Below, piece after piece: positions 33,246 through 43,400 of a stretch of 64,000 bases of DNA. The DNA is from JAKQEM01 sp964391185 (GTDB taxonomy: Bacteria; Patescibacteriota; Gracilibacteria; Peribacterales; Peribacteraceae): assembly GCA_964391185.1 (NCBI GenBank), contig CAYMIX010000003.1:62001-126000 (forward strand), given 5' to 3'. The notes under the pieces were generated by a model, which saw nothing but the letters and a program-made list of their open reading frames with translations, was not told the origin of the DNA and did no database searches. Both the position numbers and the translations under genes were made by a program. Numbering within the stretch: position 1 is the stretch's first letter; the number at the start of each line of letters is the position of its first letter.

Positions 33246-33282
33246 ATGTCTGTGGCAAATCAAAAACTGTGTGGTGCGCGGA

Positions 33283-33310
33283 ATAGTACCAGTTTTTGGG
33301 GAGAGCTCAA
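33283..33310 (-). promoter_or_regulatory. promoter of tRNA-His
   Basis: Minus strand TTGAGC (33310-33305), 16-bp spacer, TGG-TACTAT (hexamer 33288-33283). Predicted start is about 30 nt before the mature 5' end. Confidence 0.5.
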
Positions 33311-33315
33311 CCGTT

Positions 33316-35472
33316 TTAGGCCTGGGTGTCATCCTTTCTCCCCTCTGTCTTTGTAGTGGAAGATGGCTGATCCAAGCTATCAGCGCGGATAAACGCAACG
33401 GGTTCATCACCAGACGTTTCCTGTGGCTTTGGGGCTGGCGGAGGAACTGGCTGAGGCTTTGGAGGTGCTACAGGAGCTTGTGGTGGCGTTTGAGGCTTAA
33501 GTGCTGGTGGAGGAGTAGGAACAACTGGAGTTGTTGCAACTACTGGAATTGATGCCGGGGTAGCAGCAGGAGTAGGTGTCACGGGTGCTGGTACTGTCAT
33601 TGGCTTAGGTGCTGGTGGTGGAACGAGTGGTGTAGGAGCAGGTGTTGGGGCTGCAGGAGGAGTGACTGGCTTTTGTGGAGTCATAACTGGTGCAGGAGTT
33701 GTGGGAATAGTTGCCGAAGGTGCTGGAGTAGACTGCTTGACAGGAACTGCTGGAGTTGGCCTTGGCTTTAGCCATGCAGGAGTATTTTCTGCAACGAGAG
33801 GCTTCGGTGCTGGTGGGACGGCAGGAGTTGGTGCTGGAGTAGGAGTTGCTAAAGCAGCAGGTGCTGTCGGCTTTGGCGCTGCTGGTGCAGGAGTGGGCAC
33901 AGGTTTCTGTAACTTCGGAGTTGGTGGTGTTAATGGCGCTGGAGTAGGCGGAGGAGTGACAGATTTTGGTGGAGTCACAGGTGCAGGCGTTGCGGTAGCT
34001 GGCGCATTTACCAATCCACTTTTCAACCACGCCGGTGCATTTTTCTCTTCGATCTTTGGTTCGATTTTTGAAGATGGAGGAGTAGGCGCTGTACGCTCCT
34101 TTTCACGTTCAGCAACTGCAGCTGGTGGAGTGCTAGGAGTTGGAACCGGAGCGATCGTCAATGTTGACGGACTCTTTGTCTCATCTTTCTTTACGATGGA
34201 TTCCTCCATTTTTTCCAATGTGCTCGAAAGCGTCGTTCCACGCTTGCGCAATTTTGCAATCAAGAAGATAACGAAAAGTCCGATGAGAACGGACCCGAGG
34301 AAGATTCCTCCGAGGAGGAAGATCGTTCCCCATGAAATACTAGATTGAGCATCAGGTGTGTTGTTTGGCTCAGTCGTCATTTCTTCGGAGGACGTTGAAG
34401 ACGGATTACTTGAGACTGATTCTACGTCCATATCGACTTCTAATTCTTCTTCATATGTAGCGATTTCATTGCCATTTGTAAGGTTACGAATCAGAAGGCG
34501 AACGTCGTATGTTCCTTCTTCAGCATATTCATGCGTTGGGTTTTTGAGCAGACTCTGTTGGCCATCGCCAAATTCCCAGTTATATAACACCGGAGTTTCT
34601 GCGGAGATGCTATCGTCTAATTCCGCACTGAATGCATAAGTGAGGTTGCCAGTTTTTTCTACATTTACGCCGATTTTACTATCAGTCATGCCCTGGTCCT
34701 GTGCGTATTGCTGCTGGAGTACGTCGATTTCTTGCACCTGAGCGCCATCAGAACGAACAGCTGTGACAGCAAGCGTTTGCGAGGCAGACGGAGTAGTAAA
34801 CCAGATGAATAGGGGAGTTGCATCCGATTGGAAGAATGTGAGTTCGTTTTCGATATCATTAGATGCGTTGCCATCTCCATTTGCATCGACCTCTATATTC
34901 ATATCAAGAGCAAGCGGTTTCAAATTAGGTTGCACTGGAATCAATTTCAGAAGACCAGCGCCCTGTGTGAGAACAACATTTCCGTTTTGCGAAAGAGCTG
35001 GAACAGTGGTAACGATGATAGATCCATCTGGGCTTGTAGGCTGCATGGTTGTTATCTGACCTGGCTGGCGAGCTTTGTATTCCACAATAAAAGTGGAGCT
35101 CAAATGAATCCCCTGAGCCTCAGACGAAACTTCAGCATACAGTGTGTATGTTCCTGGCTGAATGATGCGCTTGCGGAATACTCGCGCGCGTCCTGCTTCT
35201 ATAAAGTTTCGATCCTGCGTAAGAATCCACGTGTATGTTGGGTCGGGAATTGTATGTGAAGGGATAATCTCAAAAATATCACCAACCAATAGTTCGATAT
35301 GTTCACCCGTTGGTTCAGTAGCAGATATTGTGTTTGAAGGCTCTGCCATCATTGCCTCTTGTGCACATGCAAAAGGGATCACCGACTGATGCAGAATCAG
35401 TGCGGATGTCACGAGCATGTTGATGCTCATGGATATCGACTTTTGCCTATTTAGATCTGATCTGCGAGCCAT
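33316..35472 (-). CDS. PKD-domain membrane protein with long Pro/Ala/Thr-rich cytoplasmic tail
   Basis: 718 residues; starting at M15 (35430) would give 704 residues and a typical signal peptide (MSINMLVTSALILHQSVIPFACA) without overlapping the pilin gene. The outside part has about 350 residues, including a PKD domain (about 295-350; YNWEFGDGQQS and HEYAEEGTYDVRL) and a DANGDGNASND segment like a dockerin/EF-type loop. One membrane helix (about 380-405) leads to a 300-residue low-complexity Pro/Ala/Thr tail with two PAWLK motifs (NAPAWLKSG and NTPAWLKPR), probably short linear binding motifs. Overlap with the T4SS pilin gene by 22 nt suggests a shared operon and a role in that surface machine. 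Confidence 0.8.
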   Translation of the reverse strand: MARRSDLNRQKSISMSINMLVTSALILHQSVIPFACAQEAMMAEPSNTISATEPTGEHIELLVGDIFEIIPSHTIPDPTYTWILTQDRNFIEAGRARVFRKRIIQPGTYTLYAEVSSEAQGIHLSSTFIVEYKARQPGQITTMQPTSPDGSIIVTTVPALSQNGNVVLTQGAGLLKLIPVQPNLKPLALDMNIEVDANGDGNASNDIENELTFFQSDATPLFIWFTTPSASQTLAVTAVRSDGAQVQEIDVLQQQYAQDQGMTDSKIGVNVEKTGNLTYAFSAELDDSISAETPVLYNWEFGDGQQSLLKNPTHEYAEEGTYDVRLLIRNLTNGNEIATYEEELEVDMDVESVSSNPSSTSSEEMTTEPNNTPDAQSSISWGTIFLLGGIFLGSVLIGLFVIFLIAKLRKRGTTLSSTLEKMEESIVKKDETKSPSTLTIAPVPTPSTPPAAVAEREKERTAPTPPSSKIEPKIEEKNAPAWLKSGLVNAPATATPAPVTPPKSVTPPPTPAPLTPPTPKLQKPVPTPAPAAPKPTAPAALATPTPAPTPAVPPAPKPLVAENTPAWLKPRPTPAVPVKQSTPAPSATIPTTPAPVMTPQKPVTPPAAPTPAPTPLVPPPAPKPMTVPAPVTPTPAATPASIPVVATTPVVPTPPPALKPQTPPQAPVAPPKPQPVPPPAPKPQETSGDEPVAFIRADSLDQPSSTTKTEGRKDDTQA

Positions 35473-35828
35473 ACGGTGACGAGCGCTACTATAACGCGGG
35501 AGAACAAAATAACAACAAGTCCAATGAGGGTATATTGGATAATTTTCTTCGCTTTATCCTTCTGTTCGTCTTCGCCCAAGCTCAAGACGAGGTAGAATCC
35601 TGCAAGAATAACCATTGCTACAGCAATAAGTGCCAAATAATTGAGTACAGCAGCCAATATATTTAATACGACCATTCGCGGACTTTCAGTCGCAATGCCA
35701 GTTACATTGGATGCTGGTCCTAATCCGGCATCGATACCACCGCCATCAAATACCTGAGCTGCAGCGGACATCGCATGCACGGAATATGCGGCAATGGCCG
35801 AGGTGCGAAAGATATTTTTAAGTACCAT
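35451..35828 (-). CDS. T4SS pilin (VirB2/TrbC-like, CPR type)
   Basis: 125 residues. Two hydrophobic segments (about 50-80 and 98-120) flank a short charged loop (SLGEDEQKDKAKK) preceding IIQYTLIGLVVILFSRVIVALV, the pattern of the CPR T4SS_pilin family. The N-terminal part (MVLKNIFRTSAIAAYSVHAMSAAAQ) acts as a signal sequence that would be removed. Pilins of this class polymerise into conjugative-type pili. The PKD protein gene overlaps its 3' end. Together with the ATPases at 4345 and 47886 it forms a dispersed type IV secretion-like set, possibly for DNA uptake or host contact. Confidence 0.85.
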   Translation of the reverse strand: MVLKNIFRTSAIAAYSVHAMSAAAQVFDGGGIDAGLGPASNVTGIATESPRMVVLNILAAVLNYLALIAVAMVILAGFYLVLSLGEDEQKDKAKKIIQYTLIGLVVILFSRVIVALVTVWLADQI

Positions 35829-35853
35829 AGATGCTTTGTGTGTATTTCTCTTT

Positions 35854-35862
35854 ATTGTAGCA
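35854..35862 (-). promoter_or_regulatory. extended -10 TGC-TACAAT of the pilin operon
   Basis: Minus-strand TGC (35862-35860) then TACAAT (35859-35854), the same element as that of the DUF4215 gene (TGCTACAATAAAGAG in both). Leader about 18 nt to ATG 35828. Confidence 0.7.
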
Positions 35863-35906
35863 TATTTCAGCTGTTTTCGCTACCTTCAATGTATCCTTTT
35901 CTCCCT

Positions 35907-36908
35907 ATGAAACCGACCTCAAAACAGCTTTTACGGCGTGCGGATGTTCCTTCACTGCTTCTTTCCAATATTTCAAACATTCGGTATCTGACAGGGATCC
36001 CTGTCGAAGCTGCGGTACTGCTTGTTCAACAGAAGAGATTTGTTTTATTTACTGATGCGTTAGAGATGGAAATGGCCGAAAAAGCAGCAGGTACGGAAAT
36101 AGACGTTCGCTCTATTCGGACACTTGATGTGTGTATGAAAAAAGTTCGAGTCTGTGGTTTTGAAGATGACTCTGTGACTGTTGCTCGGTTGCGGAGATGG
36201 AAAAAGTTATTTCCTAAAACAAAATTTGTTCCAGTCCAAAATACTGTCGAATATTTTCGACGAACAAAAGACGAACGTGAATTAAAAATAATGTTGCGTG
36301 CACATTCCATCACAGAAGAATTGTTACGTCGAATTCCGTCTGCTCTACGAGTGAACATAACCGAGCGTGCGCTCGCCTGGAAAATTGAAATATGGGCGCG
36401 CGAACTTGGAGCTGATGGAATGTCATTCCAAACAATTGTTGCGTTCGGAAAAAACACAAGTCGTCCTCACCACCGGCCAACTGATGCGAAACTAAAAAAA
36501 GGAGATATTGTTCAGTTGGATCTCGGCGCGACCTACAAGGGATATTGTTCCGATCGCAGCGAGGTTTTCTTCACGGCGGAGGCGACAGCGCAACAGCAAC
36601 GTATCTACGATGCTCTTACAGAAGCCAAAAATAAAGCTATTGATGCAATCAAAATAGGCGCATCGACACGAGAGCTTGATCGTATCGCGCGTGATGTTCT
36701 CAAGAGCCATAAGCTTGATACATATTTCACACACTCACTTGGCCATGGAGTTGGTATTGATATTCACGAAGGTGTCACACTCTCACAGCGCGGACCAGAT
36801 GATCAACTATTGGAAAATGAAGTCATCACTATTGAGCCTGGTGTGTACATGCCCGGAAAATTTGGAATGCGCCTCGAAGTGATGGTGGTTGTTCCGGGTA
36901 ACGATTAA
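35907..36908 (+). CDS. M24 metallopeptidase, Xaa-Pro aminopeptidase-like
   Basis: 333 residues from ATG 35907; ATG 35889 is also possible. Creatinase-type N-terminal domain (about 1-120; SNIRYLTGIPVEAAVLLV, FVLFTDALEMEMA) and pita-bread M24 catalytic domain. Metal ligands are visible as VQLDLGATYKGYCSD (two Asp), SLGHGVGIDIHEG (His), ITIEPGVYMPG (Glu) and RLEVMVVV (Glu). The His in the FGKNTSRPHHRPTD segment completes the active site. It removes N-terminal residues before proline in the cytoplasm. Divergent from the pilin operon, with the two promoter regions overlapping. Confidence 0.93.
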   Translation: MKPTSKQLLRRADVPSLLLSNISNIRYLTGIPVEAAVLLVQQKRFVLFTDALEMEMAEKAAGTEIDVRSIRTLDVCMKKVRVCGFEDDSVTVARLRRWKKLFPKTKFVPVQNTVEYFRRTKDERELKIMLRAHSITEELLRRIPSALRVNITERALAWKIEIWARELGADGMSFQTIVAFGKNTSRPHHRPTDAKLKKGDIVQLDLGATYKGYCSDRSEVFFTAEATAQQQRIYDALTEAKNKAIDAIKIGASTRELDRIARDVLKSHKLDTYFTHSLGHGVGIDIHEGVTLSQRGPDDQLLENEVITIEPGVYMPGKFGMRLEVMVVVPGND

Positions 36909-36917
36909 GATTCAAGT

Positions 36918-37766
36918 ATGCGAACAATATGCGCTTCAACATTGACTCTGACTGTTCTTGTCCTCGTCGCATGCACACCGATAATGCCGACAACGGAAGA
37001 TCATTCTTTTTCATCATCTTCATCTGATACGACAAAGCTATTCTCCAGTTCATCATCACTTGGTGGATTAACCAGTCAACCACCAAGATTTGTGAAGAGC
37101 GGATACCGCATCGCGTATCATAATAATTATCCAGAGACGTACGATCCAAGTTATGCAACATATGATTGGTATCTTTCCTCGGGGACCACGACGAAGAATG
37201 GTGAATGGGATGCGGCAGTTGTATATATTGATCCTGTCACACAGAATTGGCGAATTGTTATACCGTCGGTGAAAGATGCATTGCCTGAGCTTAAAGATCA
37301 GTTTAATCGAACCCTCTCTATAGTTGCTCAGCCTCACGGTGCGAATGCTGTCTTTACGCAGGTGCTCATGCAAACAGATGCTGGTCACGCGAATCTCTAT
37401 CGCATCGACGAACAGACTCAAAAACTCGTGAAAATGGGTATCTCAGAGGATTATAATAAGGGTCTTTGGGGAGCTGCTTCCAATGAACAGCGGTATGTTG
37501 CTGTTACCCATAACAAAGCAGATGAGCCAGGGGTATATCGTCATTTAAAGGTCTTGGACATGGTCAATGACACAATTGTTGCAGATATTGTTGTTGAATC
37601 GTCAAAAGCAATATCTATTGGAGAGGAATTGTGGAAAGTATCGACGATGACGTTCTCGGGTTCGGTTCTTCGTTATGGAGTTTATGATGCTCAAGCCAAG
37701 CTTTTATACGATGGTCCCGAGCCAGAGCCGGTGGAATTTCGCACAATCGACGTATCTAAGCCATAG
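36918..37766 (+). CDS. predicted lipoprotein, unknown
   Basis: 282 residues. A signal peptide ends in a lipobox, VLVAC (Cys19), so it is probably lipid-anchored. A Ser-rich linker (about 30-50) leads to a beta-rich domain (YRIAYHNNYPETYDPSYATYD, WDAAVVYIDPVTQNWRIVIP, ANLYRIDEQTQKLVKMGI) that looks like a propeller or repeated hairpin fold. No known family. It follows the M24 gene by 9 nt and is likely in its operon. Confidence 0.65.
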   Translation: MRTICASTLTLTVLVLVACTPIMPTTEDHSFSSSSSDTTKLFSSSSSLGGLTSQPPRFVKSGYRIAYHNNYPETYDPSYATYDWYLSSGTTTKNGEWDAAVVYIDPVTQNWRIVIPSVKDALPELKDQFNRTLSIVAQPHGANAVFTQVLMQTDAGHANLYRIDEQTQKLVKMGISEDYNKGLWGAASNEQRYVAVTHNKADEPGVYRHLKVLDMVNDTIVADIVVESSKAISIGEELWKVSTMTFSGSVLRYGVYDAQAKLLYDGPEPEPVEFRTIDVSKP

Positions 37767-37797
37767 TTAGGGCCTAGCGAAAGAAGGTTATTTTTGG

Positions 37798-37803
37798 TAT
37801 ACT
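37798..37803 (+). promoter_or_regulatory. extended -10 TGG-TATACT before the 3D-domain gene
   Basis: TATACT (37798-37803) preceded by TGG. Predicted leader about 16 nt to ATG 37827. Confidence 0.6.
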
Positions 37804-37826
37804 GACGAGATACCCAAAACAACCAC

Positions 37827-39185
37827 ATGCATATTCTTCATCGCGTACATCTCGTTGCGTTTGCAGCAACTGCATTGATTCCGACTGCTGCAGTCGCACA
37901 GAATGTACAAACTCCCTATGAACAGGATTTTGTGCTTACAGCATATTATTCACCACTGCCCGATCAATGTTGCTATGTGAAAGGAAATTATGAAGCGGAT
38001 AAAATTTTAAACGGGGAAGGTACACATGGTGCTGATGGAACCCCTGTATATCCGGGAATGCTCGCAGCTCCACCGAGTTATGCTTTTGGAACACGCATTG
38101 ATCTCCCTGGCCTTGGGACGATGACGGTGCACGACCGCGGTGGCGCGATTCAAGAATGGGATGATGCACATCGTTTGGATGTGTGGGCCGGCGTTGGGGA
38201 AGAAGGTCTCGCACGAGCATTGGAATTTGGTGTCCAACGCATTCGTGGAACGGTATATCCACCAAATACAATCCAGCCAACGGAATCATTTGCATTCGAT
38301 ACACTTCCTGCTCCAGAATCAAAACTTCAACCATTCATTGTCGCTGAGGCAGGGCTCATTGATGCTCATCCAAAAATGGGTGGACGTGGTCTTGCGGTAC
38401 GCATGCTCCAGGAACAATTGCAGAAGCTTGGTTACTTTGATCACGAACTTACAGGATTGTATGGTGATGTGACAAAGCTCAGTCTCGCGGCATTTATTTC
38501 ATATGTTGGAATTGGCGAAACAGCTGATGAACTGACAGAAAGAACGGCAGCGTATTTGGCTGCAGCCGCTGCTGTACACAATTCGGCAACAAATGTTGTA
38601 TTCATCGGAAAGGAATCATCTATTTCTGATATTCAGAAAGCGCAACGCACGATGCGTTACCTTGGTTACTACCGCGGACGCACCGATGGTCAGTATACGT
38701 CAGTCTTGTTTCATGCGATCGTTGCATACCAGACGGATCACCAGCTTGTAGGGAATGCAACATCACCAGGCGCGGGGAGCATTGGCCCGATAACAAAGAG
38801 CGTTCTCGATAAAGAGCTTAATAAGCGCCGGATCGCACGTCGTGCGGAAGAAATTCTTGCGCTTCACCGTGTGCAAAAAGTGCTCGATGAAAAAGGATCA
38901 CTTATGCGCACAACAATGAAGGAGGGGAGTAGTGGTTCTGACGTAAAAGTACTCCAAACGATTCTCGCGCATAAAGGATTCTTCCCTAAGGAAAAGATTA
39001 ACGGAAACTACGGCCCGCTCACGGCCCGCGCAGTCGCGTCCTACCAGATTGCGAAGGAACTCTTACAGTCTGAATCTGACAAAGGAGCGGGGACAGTCGG
39101 TCCCGTGACACTGAAGACATTGCGTGAGGAGCACGTGCGTCAGGTCTACCGACTTGTCAAAGCTCAGGGTTGGGGTGTTTTGTAA
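37827..39185 (+). CDS. secreted 3D-domain protein with three peptidoglycan-binding modules
   Basis: 452 residues. Signal peptide (1-24, ends AVAQ). A 3D (Asp-Asp-Asp) domain covers about 30-150: TAYYSPLPDQ, PGMLAAPPSYAFGTRIDLPG, TVHDRGGAIQ, HRLDVWAG; the last two carry the conserved Asp residues. Three PG_binding_1-like repeats follow (about 180-225, 260-320, 360-435; GLAVRMLQEQLQKLGYF, IQKAQRTMRYLGYYRG, SDVKVLQTILAHKGFF). 3D domains have lytic transglycosylase activity in MltA/YocH-type proteins. Likely peptidoglycan remodelling at the surface. Followed by the RlpA-like gene 57 nt later, which fits a cell-wall unit. Confidence 0.9.
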   Translation: MHILHRVHLVAFAATALIPTAAVAQNVQTPYEQDFVLTAYYSPLPDQCCYVKGNYEADKILNGEGTHGADGTPVYPGMLAAPPSYAFGTRIDLPGLGTMTVHDRGGAIQEWDDAHRLDVWAGVGEEGLARALEFGVQRIRGTVYPPNTIQPTESFAFDTLPAPESKLQPFIVAEAGLIDAHPKMGGRGLAVRMLQEQLQKLGYFDHELTGLYGDVTKLSLAAFISYVGIGETADELTERTAAYLAAAAAVHNSATNVVFIGKESSISDIQKAQRTMRYLGYYRGRTDGQYTSVLFHAIVAYQTDHQLVGNATSPGAGSIGPITKSVLDKELNKRRIARRAEEILALHRVQKVLDEKGSLMRTTMKEGSSGSDVKVLQTILAHKGFFPKEKINGNYGPLTARAVASYQIAKELLQSESDKGAGTVGPVTLKTLREEHVRQVYRLVKAQGWGVL

Positions 39186-39242
39186 TAAATATGTCGCTAC
39201 AACGGTTGACGTAGTGCAAATGATTCTGCAGTCTTGGACTGC

Positions 39243-40376
39243 ATGAAGCGTTTACTTGTCGTATTGTTATTCTTTGTCATGCCGTGCATGACATATGCAG
39301 CAGATACTGTCACCAGACGGGACGGTTTTCTCATGCTATGGGAAACGGTGAATCGTCCCGCTGAGCCTGCAAAAACGACATTTTCGGATGTGCCAGAACC
39401 TGCTCGTGGTTCACTGGAGATAGATTACGCAAAATCTCGTGGCATCATTCGTGATGAATATATCTTCCGTCCCGATGAAGCACTTACACTGGAGACGGCG
39501 CTCATCTGGATGATTCGTACGCGCAATGTCGCAGATGATCCAGCGGAAGTGAGGCCAGATACATTGTCAGATATCCTCAAAAAATATCCTATTGCGCATT
39601 ATTCACCAGAGACAGCGCAAAAAACTATTTCCGCAGATGAACTGAAGCGCTTGATCAGCCTCTTGGATACACAATTGGCAGCAGAAGTTCACGAAGTGAG
39701 TTTGTATTCCGAAAAATTTCACGGCAAGGGAACGGCGTTCGGAGAAATATTTAACATGTATGCGCTCACCGCAGCACACCGTAGTTTCCCCTCCAATACC
39801 CTCGTAAAAGTGACCAATACAGACAATGGCAAATCGGTCATTGTGCGCATCAATGATCGCGGGCCATTTGTGGAAGGGCGTGACATGGATTTAAGTCTCG
39901 GAGCATTTACATCGATCGCAGAACGCTCTAAAGGAAAATTCCGTGCAACATTTGAACGACTGGGAGATTTTCGTCTCGTAGAAAATGGACATGAGCTTGC
40001 AACGGCAACAGTCGACAATGCATCAGCATCTTCATTTCCTTCAGCAGCATTCACTGTGGCGCCACTTGTTGTGACGACGAAGTGTGAAAATAATCCAACA
40101 GTACAACGACGCATCGGTAGTGGCCTCGCTCTTAAGAACGGCGTACCAACATCATTCGCTCTTGGAAATACTCTGACACTCGATGCATCCAAGCGTTTCG
40201 TCGTGCGTGATGTTATGTATCCTGATGGTACAAGAAATGTGATGCACGATTATGTGTTAGTCGGAGAGGTATTTAGCTTCAAGCCATCAGTTGCTGGCAC
40301 ATATACATTCAGTATCGGTGCTATCGGTAGCAATCAGGTGAAGAAGTTGAAGATGAGTGTGGGGGAGTGTTATTAA
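39243..40376 (+). CDS. rlpA: RlpA-like septal ring lytic transglycosylase with SLH-like N-terminus
   Basis: 377 residues from ATG 39243. Signal peptide (1-20, ends TYA-AD), SLH-like segments (about 25-100; TFSDVPEPARGSLEIDYAKS, RPDEALTLETALIWM), and a double-psi beta-barrel (about 150-235; KGTAFGEIFNMYALTAAH, FPSNTLVKVTNTDNGKSVIV, INDRGPFVEGRDMDLS), the RlpA core. The C-terminal 130 residues are beta-rich and unrecognised. RlpA enzymes cleave naked glycan strands during division. The N-terminal SLH part resembles those of the sortase and S41 protease. The next gene begins 80 nt later after AT-rich DNA. Confidence 0.9.
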   Translation: MKRLLVVLLFFVMPCMTYAADTVTRRDGFLMLWETVNRPAEPAKTTFSDVPEPARGSLEIDYAKSRGIIRDEYIFRPDEALTLETALIWMIRTRNVADDPAEVRPDTLSDILKKYPIAHYSPETAQKTISADELKRLISLLDTQLAAEVHEVSLYSEKFHGKGTAFGEIFNMYALTAAHRSFPSNTLVKVTNTDNGKSVIVRINDRGPFVEGRDMDLSLGAFTSIAERSKGKFRATFERLGDFRLVENGHELATATVDNASASSFPSAAFTVAPLVVTTKCENNPTVQRRIGSGLALKNGVPTSFALGNTLTLDASKRFVVRDVMYPDGTRNVMHDYVLVGEVFSFKPSVAGTYTFSIGAIGSNQVKKLKMSVGECY

Positions 40377-40456
40377 TATTGCCAGATATAACTGAATTTG
40401 CCTATTTTATATATAAAATATAAAATATATTTCATTTTTGTAAATTCATTGATTTA
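40377..40456 (+). promoter_or_regulatory. AT-rich upstream region of the giant two-gene operon
   Basis: This 80-nt segment is almost only A and T, with TATATAAAATATAAAATATA at its centre. No canonical -35/-10 pair can be chosen among many TATAAA-type matches. The sudden composition change marks the left edge of the 40457-47730 unit. Confidence 0.4.
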
Positions 40457-43400
40457 ATGAATAATAAGGGATCCGAAAACGGCAGTTCTGTACCAATGGG
40501 AACTAAAAAATTGAAGCGAGAAACTATCCAAAACTGGATGGGGATTGCATTTAATTCAGTGAGTGGCCAACACGGTATTTTAAAGCATCTTATTGTAGAA
40601 CACCGAGCAACTATTGAAACCATTGTTGGAAAACACTGTCCCGAAGTAGTGACTCGCTGCGAGGATCTGCAGCCCTTACAAAGACAGATAGACGGTTACT
40701 TTTCTCTTCTCCAAGGAGAAGCCAACTCACGTCCAGAACAAGAATTAATTGCTCATGAACAAAGAGAATATGGATCAATTTCGGAAAGAATTCAGCATCT
40801 TTTCGCGACACAGGATCAGCCAATGCCAGTGATTGAGCGAGTCGAAGTTGTGCCGAAGACAGGAACAATGCCTATTGTAAAATTCAAAGGCATTTGGGAA
40901 AAGCATCTAGGCACATTATTGAGTCGCATTAATAGTTGGTCTTTCGAGAAAGAAAAACTTCCCGAGGAAGAGATGCAAAAATTAAAAAATGGAATTAGTC
41001 AGTTGCAAATAGATTGGCCCACTCAAGCGATTGATAATTGGATTTATATCGTACATTTACATGAACAAGTAGAGAACCTTCTTGATGAAGTCGACGAAAT
41101 GATCATAAGCAAGTTGAATTCAAATAATCGTGTTTTTCATTGCTTTGATCTTCTGGCGCGAGGGAGACAAGCTGAGGCTCAGTTAGAAGCTCAGCGCTTA
41201 TCTGAAAGTGAACTTTCAATTGTTCAACAATTACTTGCTGTTGCTTCTCCAAGTGGAAACCCTCGCGAACTTCGTAATATTGCACAAGGAACAAGAGAGG
41301 CATTGGATGCAGGTATGAATACTATCAAGACTCTTTTGGAAGGACTGCGTCGCGGTGCTTCTGATGCTGTCGTAGAATTGGAAACGTTCGCTTCACAAGA
41401 GTATTCCTTACCTACTCGAGGAGATATTGCTGAGCCGATGGTATGGAAAAGTGAATTCCTAGAAGAAATGGATGAAGAATTTAATAATCGTGAAGAAGAA
41501 GATAATAGGGCGATATGGTTTGAAAGTGATCGATTAAAAGGTGATACCAAGTCGAAGTGGAATCGATTTACTGAAGGTAAGCATTTCAAGCAGTACAATA
41601 AAGCAGAGGCAGAATTTATTGGTAATGTCCGACGTATTATTCAGACAGTTCAACCTTTAATTAGGAAGAGCGACTTTGATCGTCTAAAGCAAGAATTAAC
41701 AGTTGTTGCTAAGAAGTACAACGAGATGATTGCAACACGTGTAAACCCATATGCTGGAAAGGGTGTGGCAAAAGTTTTGATGAATCGCTTTGATGTGATT
41801 TGCGCAGGAGTAGCCCACAAGGGCGAGGCATTACTTTGGTCTACTGATATAGGGCGAAGCATCGATGAGATCGATCAACAAACAATGATTGAGAATCCTG
41901 AACCTCTTAGTCCGCAAGAAATTCAACATGTTCTCGATCCAGTCATGATTCGCCTACAAAAGATTCATGCCGAAGAATATGCAAAATTGGGCCGACGTAG
42001 TCAGTCAAAAGGGAATGTACAGTCTTTCAAAACACTTGCTCGGATGTGTTTCAGAGAAATGCCGCAACAAATTGTTTCCCTAGAACAACTTTTTACGATC
42101 ATCACAGTGCCAGTCGCAACTAATCAAGCCGCATATGAAATGGGGCAGAGGGAGAGATTGCATAAAGGAGGTAGCCTGAATGACCTTGGGAATAAATTGG
42201 ATGAAATCTCTGTTGCTTTATGTGCAAGGGAGTATCGCAGGTTTACCGATGTTATTCGAAAGCGCACATGGAATGTACGGCGGAATTTAGCTGCGCGGGG
42301 CAAAATTCTGTCACCTGAAGAGGAAGCGCCAACTCATCGAGAAGGTGGATATACGCTTATGAATAAAGAGCGAATGATGGTTGAACTAAATAAGCATCTA
42401 CGTAGTTATCAATTGCAGAATGGTGCTACTGATCTCTTGGGTAAACTAGAGCCAGATCTTCAGGATAAAGTAGTCGTAGAACGCGATGAAGCTGCAGAGA
42501 GGATTGAAGCGATATTTGAAGATCAAGGAAATCAAGTATCTCACGATGAATTGTTGATTCTTAAAGCACATACTATCGCTGAGTGCGACCAATTACGAAG
42601 AGCTGTTCCTGATATAGCAGCACGCGATTATTTAGATTTGTTTGAAGAAAGTTATCGTTGTGTTTTTTGGCATATTGAAAATGAAATGAATTCTGCTGCA
42701 AGATTTCTAGGTTGGAATAAGCAGCATGAGCTGATGGCCGCTGTACAGGGATCACAGAGTAGACGAGCAATGACGGGGCCGCTGGAACGTGAATTCGATC
42801 TTGCTGACTTATCAAATCCAGCTGCATCAAATTCCTTGTATGTTGCAAATCCAGATGGATTTGAAGAAGCATTGCATAAGTATCCAATAGACACTGTAGT
42901 TGTTAGTCGTGAAATCCGAAGAGCTTTTATAACTCTTGAGAAGGAATTACCTCTGGCGCTTAGCTTTGGTCATGTCGATGATTCTGCTCGCCTAATTCCT
43001 TTGCTTGCTCAATGCAGAGATGCATCTTTGGCTTCAGTTGAAGGAAGTGAAAATTCCATTGATACGATTGCTAGTTTTGATCAAATATTCAGCAGGTTAG
43101 GATGGATCTTTGATCAAGTGCAGTACAGATTTAAAGGAGTAATGCATGGCTTCCTCATTCAGCGATTTATTGCATTACGGAAACGATTACAGGAGCAAAC
43201 GTTACAGCTAGTAGCGCAGGAGGAAATGAAACAAGCTTTATCCACGACGAACCACTCCCGTATTAACGCAGGACAATATGAAGCATTCTTCATTCAATTT
43301 GCTCAGAATGTGCTCACTGATCGCTGCCGACAATTCCTCTATTCTTGTATTACCCCTGCAATGAATACAGAGCAGATTGGTCAAATTGGAGGAGCAATCA

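Noticed and set aside
32984..33247. Minus-strand frame starting MASVAQLVRASGC
   Set aside because: It is the translation of the tRNA-His gene, a well-known artefact.
33662..34348. Long Gly/Val-rich plus-strand frame
   Set aside because: Shadow of the Pro/Ala/Thr-rich tail of the PKD protein; proline codons read backwards give glycine.
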